Source of the DNA: Yarrowia lipolytica
Taxonomy: Eukaryota; Ascomycota; Dipodascomycetes; Dipodascales
DNA length: 64,000 nt
Reading direction: 5' to 3'
Assembly (NCBI RefSeq): GCF_001761485.1
Contig: NC_090774.1
Span: forward strand, 1,550,001-1,614,000
The stretch's first letter is position 1. Each line of letters begins with the position of its first letter. The notes under the pieces are model-generated. The model was not told the DNA's origin. It did no database searches and worked only from the letters and a program-made list of their open reading frames with translations. Both the position numbers and the translations under genes were made by a program. Below are positions 27,528-37,510 of the stretch, piece by piece.

Positions 27528-29534
27528 ATGACCAACATCCCCAATCCATGTTTGTTGGCGATTCTGGTCACGTGCGCGACCTCGACCGGACCGCAGTTTG
27601 TGTTTCATTACCCGCCCAAGCCCAAGTCCTACGGGTATCGAGCTGCAGCACCGGTAATCTTCCGCGAGAACGAGGAGTCTTCAGGTGATAGTGAGTCTTC
27701 GGAAGACGACCTTGGCGACATTCTGTCCGACTCCGACGAGAGCGACAAGGAGGAAGAGGAAGCTCCTGCTCTGGATTATCGGCGATTGAACAAACGGGAT
27801 CAGGGCAAGAAGGAGAGCCGACGACGAAGAAAGGAGATCCTCAAGAACCTCATCAGCAACTACACAACGGCGGCCGAATTCGACTACAACTTTGGAGATG
27901 ATACTCCAGATGACGATGGAACGACAACAGCTTCGCAGGGCACCTCACGAAAGAACTCTCTGTCTGAAAACTCATGGGACAAGGTGCTTGGATTCGATGC
28001 TCAGTTTCTGGGTGATATTCTGACGCCCGAAAAGAGCATGTGTCAACAGCGGTTCGAGTTGACTCTAGACGATATGGTGTTCACTGGTCTTCCTGTGCAT
28101 GTGAACGACGACGGAAGGTGGAGACGGAAAAAGGAGTACGACAGGGAGGAGAAGGAGGTTGGAGAGGAGGACGAGGAGCCGAAATCTAACCTCGTGTCGT
28201 TCCACGTGTCGTTTGTGGTCAATCCACCTTTGGCAGAGTACAACCAACGCGTGGACGAGATGTACTTTTATATTGCATCCCAACTTGCGGTGGCTTTGAG
28301 AGCAGAACAAGCCAAGTCTGATTGGGTGGGGCAACAGCTACGTCAGATTGCTCACCTGAGAGAAGCAGCGGCATACGAAAAGCGTGGAATGGCGGATTTA
28401 TGGAGAGAAACAATCACTACCTGCCCTCTGGCTCATGGCATTGCACAACTGTTTCATTCTATCCAGAACGCCTCTATTGCATCCATTGTTCTGAACAAGA
28501 GCGTGCGGAGTTTCCAGATTCCCGTGGAGACAGAGATGGCCTCTTTACCGCTGGTAACTGAGCCCCACATCTCCGGTGCCTATCTTACCACCGAGTCCTT
28601 TTCAGATTCGGACTCAAAACAGCTGCATTTCGCTCTTCTGCTGTTGGATGAACCTGAGTCTATCATCTCAGACCTGGAAGCGCAGAAGGACTACACTCTG
28701 TGTAATTTTATTTCCCACCTAAAACCCTGGATACCACTCAAACAGGTGGTTCAGGACCTGCAGATTTCAGCCGAGCAGGCCCTGGGGTTCAGCAAGCATC
28801 TTATTTATTGGCGAAGAGGACGAGCAATTCTGCCCATCAACAAGGGAAACTCGTACATTGTGTCTCCCATTGCACCTATCGAATCTTTGTATGAATTTGC
28901 ACCTCGATTTGCTGTCAAGTTCCCAGGCTTGCCGTCTCTTCCCAGAATGCTGTCCTCTCTCTCGACGGGAAAGCCCCAGCAGTTCGCCAAGCTCATTCCT
29001 TCCCGCGATCACAAAACCATGTATTACCGGGCGCTGGCCTGGTTGCTGCAGTATGGATTTGTCACCCAGTTGCGCACTTTTCTGTACCTAAAGATCTCCA
29101 AGAAGATCAAGCTGCAGGTGAAGAACCAGACACGAGATAAGCGAGACAACGATTTCAACCTTACTAACCCTTTAGCCATCTCTCGAAAGTCGTCTGAGTC
29201 GCTGAAGGATAGACACTTTTCTGCAAGTATCAGCAGTCATGTTTCCAAGGACTCTCCCGAGGCATCTGAGATCCATTTTGCCGAAGATGACAGCATCGAT
29301 GACTCCATCTTGCTTGAGCCCGACAGAGCCACTCTCACCCAGCGAAAGTGGCTCAACAAGATTCTTGAGAACCAACCTCAGGATGTGGTCTTGTTGTTTA
29401 ACCGCCTCAAGCCTTACTTTAATGGCAAGCATGCCATTGAGCAGGTTGTGATTGAGGAGGGGTTGTCTCGAAACGAGCTTAGACGACTGACTCAGTCTCT
29501 CGAAGAGCATCTTTTGATGGTCCGCCATTGGTGA
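27528..29534 (+). CDS. NPR3: NPR3, SEACIT/GATOR1 subunit
   Basis: Npr3 works with Npr2 and Iml1 as the GATOR1 (SEACIT) complex, which switches TORC1 off when amino acids are short, at the vacuolar surface. The protein is 668 residues from the ATG at 27528 (MTNIPNPCLLAILVTCATST), which begins directly with the family's longin-like fold (GPQFVFHYPPKP); in-frame upstream codons run into the Pol III array flank and were left out. An acidic insert follows (about 48-80). Later family-like segments include TLDDMVFTGLPVHV, SFHVSFVVNPP and ALGFSKHLIYWRRGRAI, then a C-terminal winged-helix-like end (LLFNRLKPYFNGKHAIEQ). The promoter is only about 175 bases from the end of the 5S rRNA. Confidence 0.88.
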   Translation: MTNIPNPCLLAILVTCATSTGPQFVFHYPPKPKSYGYRAAAPVIFRENEESSGDSESSEDDLGDILSDSDESDKEEEEAPALDYRRLNKRDQGKKESRRRRKEILKNLISNYTTAAEFDYNFGDDTPDDDGTTTASQGTSRKNSLSENSWDKVLGFDAQFLGDILTPEKSMCQQRFELTLDDMVFTGLPVHVNDDGRWRRKKEYDREEKEVGEEDEEPKSNLVSFHVSFVVNPPLAEYNQRVDEMYFYIASQLAVALRAEQAKSDWVGQQLRQIAHLREAAAYEKRGMADLWRETITTCPLAHGIAQLFHSIQNASIASIVLNKSVRSFQIPVETEMASLPLVTEPHISGAYLTTESFSDSDSKQLHFALLLLDEPESIISDLEAQKDYTLCNFISHLKPWIPLKQVVQDLQISAEQALGFSKHLIYWRRGRAILPINKGNSYIVSPIAPIESLYEFAPRFAVKFPGLPSLPRMLSSLSTGKPQQFAKLIPSRDHKTMYYRALAWLLQYGFVTQLRTFLYLKISKKIKLQVKNQTRDKRDNDFNLTNPLAISRKSSESLKDRHFSASISSHVSKDSPEASEIHFAEDDSIDDSILLEPDRATLTQRKWLNKILENQPQDVVLLFNRLKPYFNGKHAIEQVVIEEGLSRNELRRLTQSLEEHLLMVRHW

Positions 29535-29626
29535 TGGGTGTATTTATAGCTACAAGTAGTGTATATAATGGATTCCGTTTTGTATATTAACACCTACAGT
29601 AATCAAATCAATCTTCTAATAAATAA

Positions 29627-30448
29627 TCAAGTCATCTTTGGCTTGTGGGCACCAGGCATCATGATGGGAACGGGAATGAACCACTTGTAAGTGGATTGAG
29701 GAGTTGCAACACCAGCCATTGCGTTCCAGCAGCCCAGGAGACCGGTGGAAATGCAGAAAGAACCACCAGCAACGAGCAGACGGGGATTTCCAGTGAAGTT
29801 ACCAGCAGCTAGGAAGATGACCGCGAGGTCCAGAGACACAAACATGACGAAAAAGGCAACCGTCGCCTTCAGTGTACACAGTGTCATCAGTACACAGAAG
29901 ACAAACCAGCCCATGAGGAAGACTCCAACAGCTTGGGCAAACTCATCTTCTGTGGCGTAGTACTTTTCGATTCCAATAGGTAAGTTGAGCATGGCCCAAG
30001 AGAACCAGAAGCAGGAGAAACAGAGGAAGACACAGGCCGCAAAGGTGTTTTCGGCGACAATTTCCCAGATACCGGCAATGAGTTCACAGAGACCTCCACC
30101 GAAGATGGCGCATCCAACCATGACATTAGGAGCTCCAATACCTCGGACTCCACAGGTGCAGAAGCCAAGAATGATCATTGTCACGGAGAAGGCAAACAGA
30201 CCGATGGGAGCAGCATTTCCAAATTTTCTAGAGGGAGCAGGGGCGGATCCAGGGTTCAGAGTACCTCCAAACGCCTGCATGAACTCGTTCCTGTGGTATC
30301 GAGTACCGGCGATGATGAGATACTCTCCGTTTTCAAGGACACGGCCATCCTTGCCATTCTCGACATGAGAGATTCTGTCAGTAGAACCACCCCGTTCGAG
30401 ATCAAGGTCGCTGGCCATTGCATGAGAAGAGTTGTTGAGGGTAGTCAT
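29627..30448 (-). CDS. GPR1/ADY2-family acetate transporter paralogue
   Basis: The family moves acetate or related small acids, or signals their presence, at the plasma membrane; Gpr1 was first described in Y. lipolytica. This 273-residue member has a hydrophilic head, the family segment FMQAFGGTLNPGSAPAPSRK, and six hydrophobic helices from about residue 80 to 250. The N-terminal signature, normally NPAPLGL, reads NAAPIGL here. The C-terminus (YKWFIPVPIMMPG) matches the family's VPVPxxMP end. A TATA-like TATATAAAAGGG precedes it on the minus strand near 30480. It differs enough from Gpr1 to be a paralogue; substrate is unknown. Confidence 0.88.
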   Translation of the reverse strand: MTTLNNSSHAMASDLDLERGGSTDRISHVENGKDGRVLENGEYLIIAGTRYHRNEFMQAFGGTLNPGSAPAPSRKFGNAAPIGLFAFSVTMIILGFCTCGVRGIGAPNVMVGCAIFGGGLCELIAGIWEIVAENTFAACVFLCFSCFWFSWAMLNLPIGIEKYYATEDEFAQAVGVFLMGWFVFCVLMTLCTLKATVAFFVMFVSLDLAVIFLAAGNFTGNPRLLVAGGSFCISTGLLGCWNAMAGVATPQSTYKWFIPVPIMMPGAHKPKMT

Positions 30449-31722
30449 TTTGTGATGTCCAACAAACCATGGCTGATCCCTTTTATATATCGCGGAAGGT
30501 ATCAGTTGTTTGGGTGGAGTTTCCAGCCTCGTAAGGGTGTTGTGGGGTAATGACTTAGCGAGGTGCTAGCAGCAGGCCAAAGTAGTGGAACTTTTAACTG
30601 CTGGAAGGTAAGAGGACAGATCTACACCTGTTGGGTTGGACCACCTATACGTGGTGATGTATACGGGAGGGTGATGACAACCTTGCATGACGTAAAGCCG
30701 GTGCAAAGAATAAAAAGCGAACCTGGAGTTGATGAACCTCTAAAAGCCTGCTCAATAATTTCCATGAAGATATCAAACCCAGCATACCGCGGATATGTGC
30801 AGAGTGTACCATTAGGCCGATCTAGACCCTAGGCTGCAGAGACTCCATTCGAGTTGCAGCCTCTGTGCGGGGCTAAAAGGAGAAAGCACACGCGAGGGGG
30901 GTTTCTCGCCTCTGTAGAAGTAACTTGAAATGAATTAATCAACTTCTTGGGGGAATTCAGGGGGTGCTGAGCACTTTCGGTGAGACCTCGGAGCACAGTG
31001 CATTAGTGAAATGCCTCCATGCTACACTTGAACAAATGTTCTACTTAAGCAGCACACTTTTTACCCCTCATTCGAGGAGTTTACTATTAGAAACGTGTAA
31101 CAGGTCAAAATCTCGGTTCTTCATGCCCTGTTTGCGCTTCACGCGACAAGTTTTGACGGTGTTTTGCTCTACATTGCAGCTAACTGTTTTTAGCGTGGGT
31201 CCAGTGGGGGTACTTGAGCGGGACGTAGCGAGTCCTTAGGTAACTTGGAAGACGAAGAATTGCCTAAGGGTGCTCAACTACATGTAATTGCGGGGAACCA
31301 TTCTCCATGAATGAAGCTAGACACTTGTTTTTGCGTAGCCATGGGGTATCGTACATCTGGAACTGCCTTGCAACGCTAGTTTAGTTCTCTCGCTGGAATA
31401 TCGAATGATCCTTGCTTGGTGTTACAGATTGATGAATTCACATGGAGCAGTCTTTAGTATGTTAATTTTTCTGGCTTTCGGAGCTTCAGAGCCCTACGTG
31501 TACTTGTACAAGTATTGACATTCCTTACCGGTAACTACATGTATGTGCTGGTACAAGTACTTGGGCAATCTTCCATCGAGAGTGCCAATCAGAAATCTAG
31601 ACCTTCTGACAAGCCGCATATTAGAAACGCCAACGCAACACGGGCTCTCTTCTGTCAATTAAAATAATTCACACACAGGCTAAATATAATGTACATGTTC
31701 GGGGTTGAGGCCAGTCAGATGC
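30449..31722. other. Gene-free region between transporter and acyl-CoA synthetase genes
   Basis: 1.3 kb with no coding region recognised. It contains the transporter promoter, an 8-base perfect inverted repeat (AGGCTGCA at 30831, TGCAGCCT at 30855), and TACTTGTAC-type motifs at 31501 and 31551. Confidence 0.5.
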
Positions 31723-33246
31723 TTAGAGCTTAGCCTTGTCAAGGAACTTCTGGGCGACAAATCTTCGCTGAATCTTACCAGTGGCAGTCTTGGGCATAAT
31801 GTCGGTGAAGAAAACTCGAGCAGGAATCTTGAACTTTGCGACCTTATCAGCCATGAAGTCCTTGATATCTTGCTCAGTGGCCTTGGCGTCCTTCTTGAGA
31901 ACGATAGCGGCATTCACCTGCTGTCCGTACATCTCATCGGGTGCACCGAAACACACAGCCTCGGCCACGGCAGGGTGCTCCAGCATGACTCCGTCAAGCT
32001 CAATGGGTGAGATCTTCTCTCCTCCTCGGTTGATGAGCTCCTTGATTCGGCCGGGGATGTTGACAAAGCCGTCCTTGTCCAGGAAGCCCTGATCTCCGGT
32101 TCGGAAGAAACCGCTCTTGGTGAACGACGACTTATTGGCCTCGGGGTTGTTGATGTAACCCTTGGTGACGTTTTCTCCTCGGATACAGATCTCGGCAATC
32201 TTTCCCTGAGGGACTTCGTCTCCGTTGTCGTCCAGAATGGCGACTTCGACACCCTGGCCAACTCCGACGGTTCCAGGCTTTCGCTGTCCGGGAGGAAGAT
32301 TGTTAGAAGTCATCTGATGGGCAGCCTCAGTCATGGCGTAAGCCTCCAGGACGGGGGCCTTGAATGCCTTTTCAATCTGGTGGAAGGTGGCGGGTGCCAG
32401 GGCCGAAGAGCACGATCGAATGAACCGGATCTCGGGCAGAGGCTGGGGAATCTTTGTGTTCAGCAGAATCTGGTGGATGGTGGGCACGGCAGTGTACCAG
32501 TTGCACTTGTACTTGACAAAGTCGTCCCAGAACTGCGAGGCAGAGAACTTGCTAGGGATTACGATTCCTCCACCAGAGGCCAGAGGGGCCAGGAAGGCAC
32601 ACAGAAGACCGTGGACGTGGAACAGAGGCATGACCAGATAAGTGGTGTCCTTACTGGTGAGCTTGTATGTGTCGACAATGTTGTGCATGGTTCGGCACAG
32701 GTTTCGCTGGGTCAGGGGAACGGCCTTAGGTCGGCCGGTGGTTCCACTGGTGTGCAGCACGAGAGCCACGTCTTCGGGGGAGACCTCGTCGGGGGTGGGG
32801 ACGGCAACGGGAGGGTTTGTAGGGCCCTCCTTGATGTCCATGACAATTCGCTTCTTCTGGTCGTCCCAGTAGACCTCAGCGATGGCAGCATTAAAAGTTC
32901 GGGCAGCCTGAACGGAGGCCAGGTTCTGGGCCACGGCTCCCTTGGGTACCAGCACCAGCTTGGACTTGAGATCGTCGATGTAGAACTCAAACTCGGACTT
33001 TTTGTACGCCGAGTTGAGAGGAGCAGCAATGTATCGAGAGAAGGTGACTGCCAGGAAGGTCACGGCAAACTCGAGAGAGTTGGGGATGGCAATGGAAACA
33101 GCACTCTGGGGAGGAAGACCGACCTGGGCAAGCTGTTTCTGGAAGTCGCCAATGAGATCGAAGAACTGGCTGTAAGTCAGCTCCTGGGCGCCGGGGATGA
33201 AGATGCCGGCTCCGGTCTTGGAAATCGTTTTCTGAAGAGTCGCCAT
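31723..33246 (-). CDS. PCS60: Peroxisomal AMP-forming acyl-CoA/oxalyl-CoA synthetase (PCS60-like)
   Basis: An ANL-superfamily enzyme that activates a carboxylic acid with ATP and joins it to CoA. The 507 residues from the ATG at 33246 (MATLQKTISKTGAG) fit Pcs60/oxalyl-CoA synthetase; an in-frame upstream extension of 98 residues looks like non-coding leader. Seen: the P-loop LHTSGTTGRPKAVPLTQRN, the YAMTEAAHQM motif, the hinge region FFRTGDQGFLDKDGFVNIPG, and the catalytic lysine motif PKTATGKIQRR. The protein ends in AKL, a peroxisomal targeting signal type 1. Yeast Pcs60 is peroxisomal and acts on oxalate; medium-chain fatty acids remain possible. A TATATATAAC box lies near 33295 on the minus strand. 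Confidence 0.88.
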   Translation of the reverse strand: MATLQKTISKTGAGIFIPGAQELTYSQFFDLIGDFQKQLAQVGLPPQSAVSIAIPNSLEFAVTFLAVTFSRYIAAPLNSAYKKSEFEFYIDDLKSKLVLVPKGAVAQNLASVQAARTFNAAIAEVYWDDQKKRIVMDIKEGPTNPPVAVPTPDEVSPEDVALVLHTSGTTGRPKAVPLTQRNLCRTMHNIVDTYKLTSKDTTYLVMPLFHVHGLLCAFLAPLASGGGIVIPSKFSASQFWDDFVKYKCNWYTAVPTIHQILLNTKIPQPLPEIRFIRSCSSALAPATFHQIEKAFKAPVLEAYAMTEAAHQMTSNNLPPGQRKPGTVGVGQGVEVAILDDNGDEVPQGKIAEICIRGENVTKGYINNPEANKSSFTKSGFFRTGDQGFLDKDGFVNIPGRIKELINRGGEKISPIELDGVMLEHPAVAEAVCFGAPDEMYGQQVNAAIVLKKDAKATEQDIKDFMADKVAKFKIPARVFFTDIMPKTATGKIQRRFVAQKFLDKAKL

Positions 33247-34335
33247 GGTGTAGATACTTGTCGTGTCGTGAGATGAAGGAGTACTCAGCGGCGTTATATA
33301 TAGGTGAGTAATAAATGCACTCCGATTCCGGGGTAACCTAAATACGATGCATCTCAACGGAGTCCGGCCAGGAAGGAAAAGAGGGAGAGCAAGAGTATTC
33401 AGCACAAGCAGTGCGATATCATATGACGCACTGGATGTGTAGAATAGAACAGGGCAATTCGGCCGACGGTGCATGAACCCATTGCTGGATAGTCTCTTGT
33501 ACGAGTACTTGTACCAGTATTGTCTACCGAGGTTCTCCAAGGTTAGTTGGTAACGGTGAACGCCACAGGCGCCACAATTACAAGTTGACTTATGTTCAGC
33601 CTCCGTTCAGCCTCTGGTCAGCCTCTAGTCAGCCTCTCACCATCCTCAGCAACCCGTGAAATATGCCATTCGCTCTCTTCTGACCACATATACCTTTTCT
33701 CCGCTACACAAGTAGCAAAGTCCCGAGCTGTGGGGGTGGGAAAGCAACCATCCCCCACTTTTCAAACGTGGGGGTCACCGGAACTAAACCGACCTGCACA
33801 AATCGACCATGTCAACTAACCAGTCTCGTTACAGAATGTGGTAATAAAGATGCAGTGGTCAATGGCGTGATCGAGGTATCTATTAGTCCTAACAACTTCG
33901 CAAAGTATCACTAATCATCTTCAATGGCACGTTGCAGTTCCCTTTCAAACCAGATAACAGATGGAGTTCCTACTTGCGGCAATCTGGTGTCTTGTCTTCA
34001 TACACCATGATACACACAAGCCACACGCACCGTCTGAAAACAGGTGCACACACATACACACACATAGCTTCACGTCTGAACCTTAACAGGATGGAAAATG
34101 CACAAGGAAAATATAAAAAATCAAAGGGTGGTAAATGTGTGACAGAAGAAACCTGTGCGACGACTCCCATGATCTCCGGTCCAAACCGCTGTAGTTGCGT
34201 AGGAGCGGTCCTCATACCGAAATTAAGTTGATGAACACTCTATTACCCTCCTCACGCGAGATCCAACCTCAACGCACATGATACCTCTACAGTAATCAAG
34301 CTCGCTGAAACAGTCTACAGTCTACGTCCGTCTGC
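33247..34335. other. Divergent intergenic region
   Basis: 1.1 kb between two divergent genes with no coding region seen. Notable items are a CCTCTGGTCAGCCTCTAGTCAG-like short direct repeat of CAGCCTCT around 33598-33637 and a GTACTTGTAC-like motif near 33505. Confidence 0.5.
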
Positions 34336-34968
34336 ATGGCTCAAGACGACATTGAACTGGGCCTCATCAAGGACAAGCCCGCCCAATGGGCTCCGGAAAC
34401 AGGTTCGTCGGAAAAACACATCCACCGCCCGCCATGGAACCTCAAGTTGTTCGTGCTGGTTGTCCTCCAGCTGACCACCACGGCAGTCGTGATTCTGCAC
34501 TTTAGCGAGCTGGAGACCCAGAGTCCGCTCGGACTGGCCGCGCTCATCTGTGTGTGTCTCTCGGGCCTCAGCCAGGGCATCACCCAGGCGTTTATCACGC
34601 GTCGACCCAACTACTCACAGCTCTTCAAGTTCTACGTGTGGGGAGTCATCAACGGCGTCACCACAAAGATGTGGACCGACATGCTCATCGCCAAGGTGCC
34701 AGTCACCATTCTCAGAGTCGTCATCGACCAGCTGTGCGGAAACCCGGGCTTCCAGCTCATGTTTTTGTCGCTATCAGCTTACTGGGATGCCACGTCCATC
34801 TCTGCAACTTTGCATGAATCCTTCTGGAAGACACTCAAAAGCAGCTGGCTCATCTGGCCTATCTTCTCAATGGTAGCCTTCTTTGTGCTTCCCCAAAACC
34901 TCATTGTTCCTTGCAACTGTGTCGTGAACCTGACATGGTGCGTCATTCTGGGACTCATCACTCAATAA
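34336..34968 (+). CDS. Mpv17/PMP22-family membrane protein
   Basis: A 210-residue membrane protein with four hydrophobic segments at about 35-55, 65-85, 130-155 and 175-205. The C-terminal half carries the family pattern: KFYVWGVINGVTTKMWTDML, DQLCGNPGFQLMFLSLSAY, SFWKTLKSSWLIWPIFSMVA and a closing Trp-containing helix. Relatives sit in peroxisomal, mitochondrial inner or vacuolar membranes and are thought to form channels or handle small metabolites. No clear mitochondrial presequence is visible; the head is acidic (DDIELGLI). Which membrane it lives in cannot be told from sequence. Confidence 0.75.
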   Translation: MAQDDIELGLIKDKPAQWAPETGSSEKHIHRPPWNLKLFVLVVLQLTTTAVVILHFSELETQSPLGLAALICVCLSGLSQGITQAFITRRPNYSQLFKFYVWGVINGVTTKMWTDMLIAKVPVTILRVVIDQLCGNPGFQLMFLSLSAYWDATSISATLHESFWKTLKSSWLIWPIFSMVAFFVLPQNLIVPCNCVVNLTWCVILGLITQ

Positions 34969-35081
34969 TGCTAATAGATAGAATGTGTTTGTGTTTACCA
35001 CCGTCGTGATTTACGGCTGTAAAAAGTGAAAAACAAAGAGATATACAGCTAGGGGAAAACAATTACACGCCACGCCCCTAC

Positions 35082-35086
35082 AAAAA
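35082..35086 (-). terminator. Pol III terminator of tRNA-Ile
   Basis: Five T on the minus strand, three bases after the tRNA-Ile 3' end. Confidence 0.7.
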
Positions 35087-35089
35087 GAA

Positions 35090-35212
35090 TGCTCCAGGAG
35101 GGGATTGAACCCACGACCGTCGCGTTCCTCACACGACCGTGACTTTGACATAGAGAATGATCAAGTCTAAAATCTATAAGCACGAAGCGCTAACCAGCTG
35201 CGCCACTGGAGC
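35090..35212 (-). tRNA. tRNA-Ile (UAU) with 49-base intron
   Basis: On the minus strand the acceptor GCTCCAG pairs with CTGGAGC. The anticodon stem TCGTG/CGCGA holds CTTATA and A, giving anticodon TAT. The insert after position 37 is about 49 bases. The T arm GTGGGTTCAATCCC and discriminator A follow. Budding-yeast tRNA-Ile(UAU) also carries a long intron at this place. Unlike the array at 27 kb, no 5S rRNA follows; a T-run ends it. Confidence 0.93.
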
Positions 35213-36502
35213 ATCGAACTCACGACCTCGAAAATACAAACCCAAACCTTAATTCGCGCTTGCACCATCTAGGCCAGAAATTCTGATCTTGCGTTTTCGC
35301 CGTTTTTGGGGCACTTGAGCCATTGCTTCAAAAGTCACGTGACAAAACCCTTTGGATTTCCCTTTTCAATGATTTCGGCCGGATGGCGACGTGGGGAAAA
35401 AACCAATCATATAGAGAATCAAAGTGAAAATTTGAATTTTCAATCTTCCAACGCATCAAACCCACTTTGACATCTCAATGGCTCGTAATTGTCTGGTTCA
35501 GGTTTGTCACCTTGGGGTCGTTATCGAACGCTAATTGGGGATGAGGAAAAGTGAGACTAGTGCGATTTTGAGCCACAAGGTGGGCAGATTTGCTTTTTGT
35601 AAGCTTACGGGAAGGAAACAAGCACATTTCCCATTTGTTTTTTGCTATTTTCAGTGCCGCTAAAGCTGTGAGATACTCCTACTTTGCATATTATTTGCAA
35701 CCCGTCGACATGTGGAGGTGCAGGTGGCTTTTGCGATAACGAAACAAGGTTTATGGGAAGAGCGATAAATTTCATCTCGCTTCACAGCTACAGTACTTAC
35801 AGCACAGGTGAGACTTAACGGCGTGTGTGTGTGACCCGACGACGAGGCAATAAACCCAATGGAAGAAAAGGCCCTTGAGCCTTGAAATGGTGTCAGTGTG
35901 AAGACAAAGTACAACTCAACACAATAGTATTCTGCCTTAGATGATTTTCCACGTGGGGAAAAAGAACCTCACTTAAAGATAAATAAGCCAACAGCCTCCT
36001 GACACCGCCTGCGCTGCTGTACCGGTACTGTAATTTTTTTGGTTAATATATCTCGCTTATTTACAAAAACTCTCTTTGTGCTTGATATATTATACTCGCT
36101 TATGCTTGCTTCCAAAGTGGCTTATTATCGCTCACACAACGTACTGTAAATGAGTGGGCGGGCTTGGCTTGCTAAACATGTACCAGTAGAGAGACATACA
36201 AGGGCCGTGAGCCGCACAGCCGTCAGGGATGGTGACCATAGTTGTCCAAAAAAGCCGCATGCAATATTAGCGCGGGTTTTTAAGCGTTGTTGGTTGTCTG
36301 TTTTTCTTTGGGGGGTCCCACCATATGACAATCCGACAATGCGTAATAAGCTCACTCAGTTGCAGTAGTTACAACTGTGGGAACCTAGAAGCCTAATGAA
36401 TAGAGTCGTAGACAAAGAATTGCATCTAGAGCCGCACGCTCTTTTCCACAGCGGGCCCGAAGGATTCCTCCTGTTGCAAACGCATCGCATATCGGAGACA
36501 AA
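35213..36502. other. Gene-free region upstream of the formate/nitrite-type transporter
   Basis: 1.3 kb with no coding region recognised. A TCACGTGA palindrome lies near 35335, before the tRNA-Ile 5' end. AT-rich TATA-like words lie near 36045-36100. Confidence 0.5.
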
Positions 36503-37510
36503 ATGAGCAGTCGCGACGTGATCAGGGCCCTGGCACCCCTCATTCCGCCCGAGGAGTGTGCTCTGGAGATGGTAGCGGTGGCCCGTCGTAAACACCGACA
36601 GGGCTGGATCAAGCTGTTTGTCAGCTCCGTATGTGGAGGAATCATGCAATCCATTGGAGCCTTCGTCAGTATCACGGTACAAGGAAACTCGATTTCGGGC
36701 CAGCATGTGGGTGGGGCAAACGACTGGCTGCCAAAGGTCCCAGAGGCTGGCGCCTACTCCATCGGACTGATTCTCATCACCATGTTTGGTCTGGACCTGT
36801 TCAACTCCAACATTCTTTTTTTCACCGTGGGCTGCGCGACCCGCAAGCTGTCACCGTGGGCTCTTCTAAAGTCGTGGGTGGTGTCGTGGTTTGGAAACCT
36901 GGGAGGAGCTCTGTTTGTCAGCTACATTTTCGCCTACTCCACCGGCCTGGCACGATCGGAAGGAATGGTGAACGCATCCTACGTGTCTGTCAACAACAAG
37001 CTGACAAACCCAACTTGGGCTCAACTGTTTGCACGGGCAGTGGCCTGTAATGCACTGGTGTGCATGGGTATCTATCTGTCGTTCATGTGTCGAACATTTG
37101 TGGCAAAGTACATTGCCATTCTCATCCCGGTGTTTGCCTTCGTATACATTGGGTTCGACCATGTGGTGGCAGACATGTTTCTCATCAGTTTGGGCCTGTT
37201 CAATGGCTCACCGCATAGTGTCGGGCTTTTCATTCACAAGTCGTTAGTGGGAGTCTCTGTCGGAAACATTGTTGGAGGCAGCGTCTTCGCGCTCGTGGTG
37301 CCGTGGTATCTGCACTACTTCACCGTGTCGGCTCTGCACATCAAGGATTCCATTGCTGGTGTCAATGCCGACGGAGTCCAGATCGGTACCGAGGTGGGAG
37401 AAGAAGAACCAAAGGAAGAGCCGTCTTCGTCTTCGGCCGGAGAGTCGTTCAATCCTCCGCAGGCCCCCGCTTCGGCGCGTATTGCACCCCATGCACAGTC
37501 GCCAGTCTGA
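36503..37510 (+). CDS. Formate/nitrite transporter (FNT) family protein
   Basis: FNT proteins form pentameric channels passing formate, nitrite, acetate or lactate. This 335-residue member has the six-helix core at about residues 35-285. Recognisable segments are FVSSVCGGIMQSIGAFVSI (helix 1), FGLDLFNSNILFFTVG (the first half-helix break), SWFGNLGGALFVSYI, and FVYIGFDHVVADMFLISLGL, whose histidine sits where the family has its central pore histidine (usually FEHSVANM). The C-terminal tail is acidic then Ser/Pro-rich (EEEPKEEPSSSSAGE). Saccharomyces YHL008C is a distant relative. Substrate cannot be set from sequence; no assimilation genes lie next to it. Confidence 0.87.
   Translation: MSSRDVIRALAPLIPPEECALEMVAVARRKHRQGWIKLFVSSVCGGIMQSIGAFVSITVQGNSISGQHVGGANDWLPKVPEAGAYSIGLILITMFGLDLFNSNILFFTVGCATRKLSPWALLKSWVVSWFGNLGGALFVSYIFAYSTGLARSEGMVNASYVSVNNKLTNPTWAQLFARAVACNALVCMGIYLSFMCRTFVAKYIAILIPVFAFVYIGFDHVVADMFLISLGLFNGSPHSVGLFIHKSLVGVSVGNIVGGSVFALVVPWYLHYFTVSALHIKDSIAGVNADGVQIGTEVGEEEPKEEPSSSSAGESFNPPQAPASARIAPHAQSPV

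Noticed and set aside
30831-30862. Inverted repeat AGGCTGCA/TGCAGCCT as an RNA hairpin
   Set aside because: Eight base pairs with a 16-base loop are common by chance, and no flanking gene uses it plainly.
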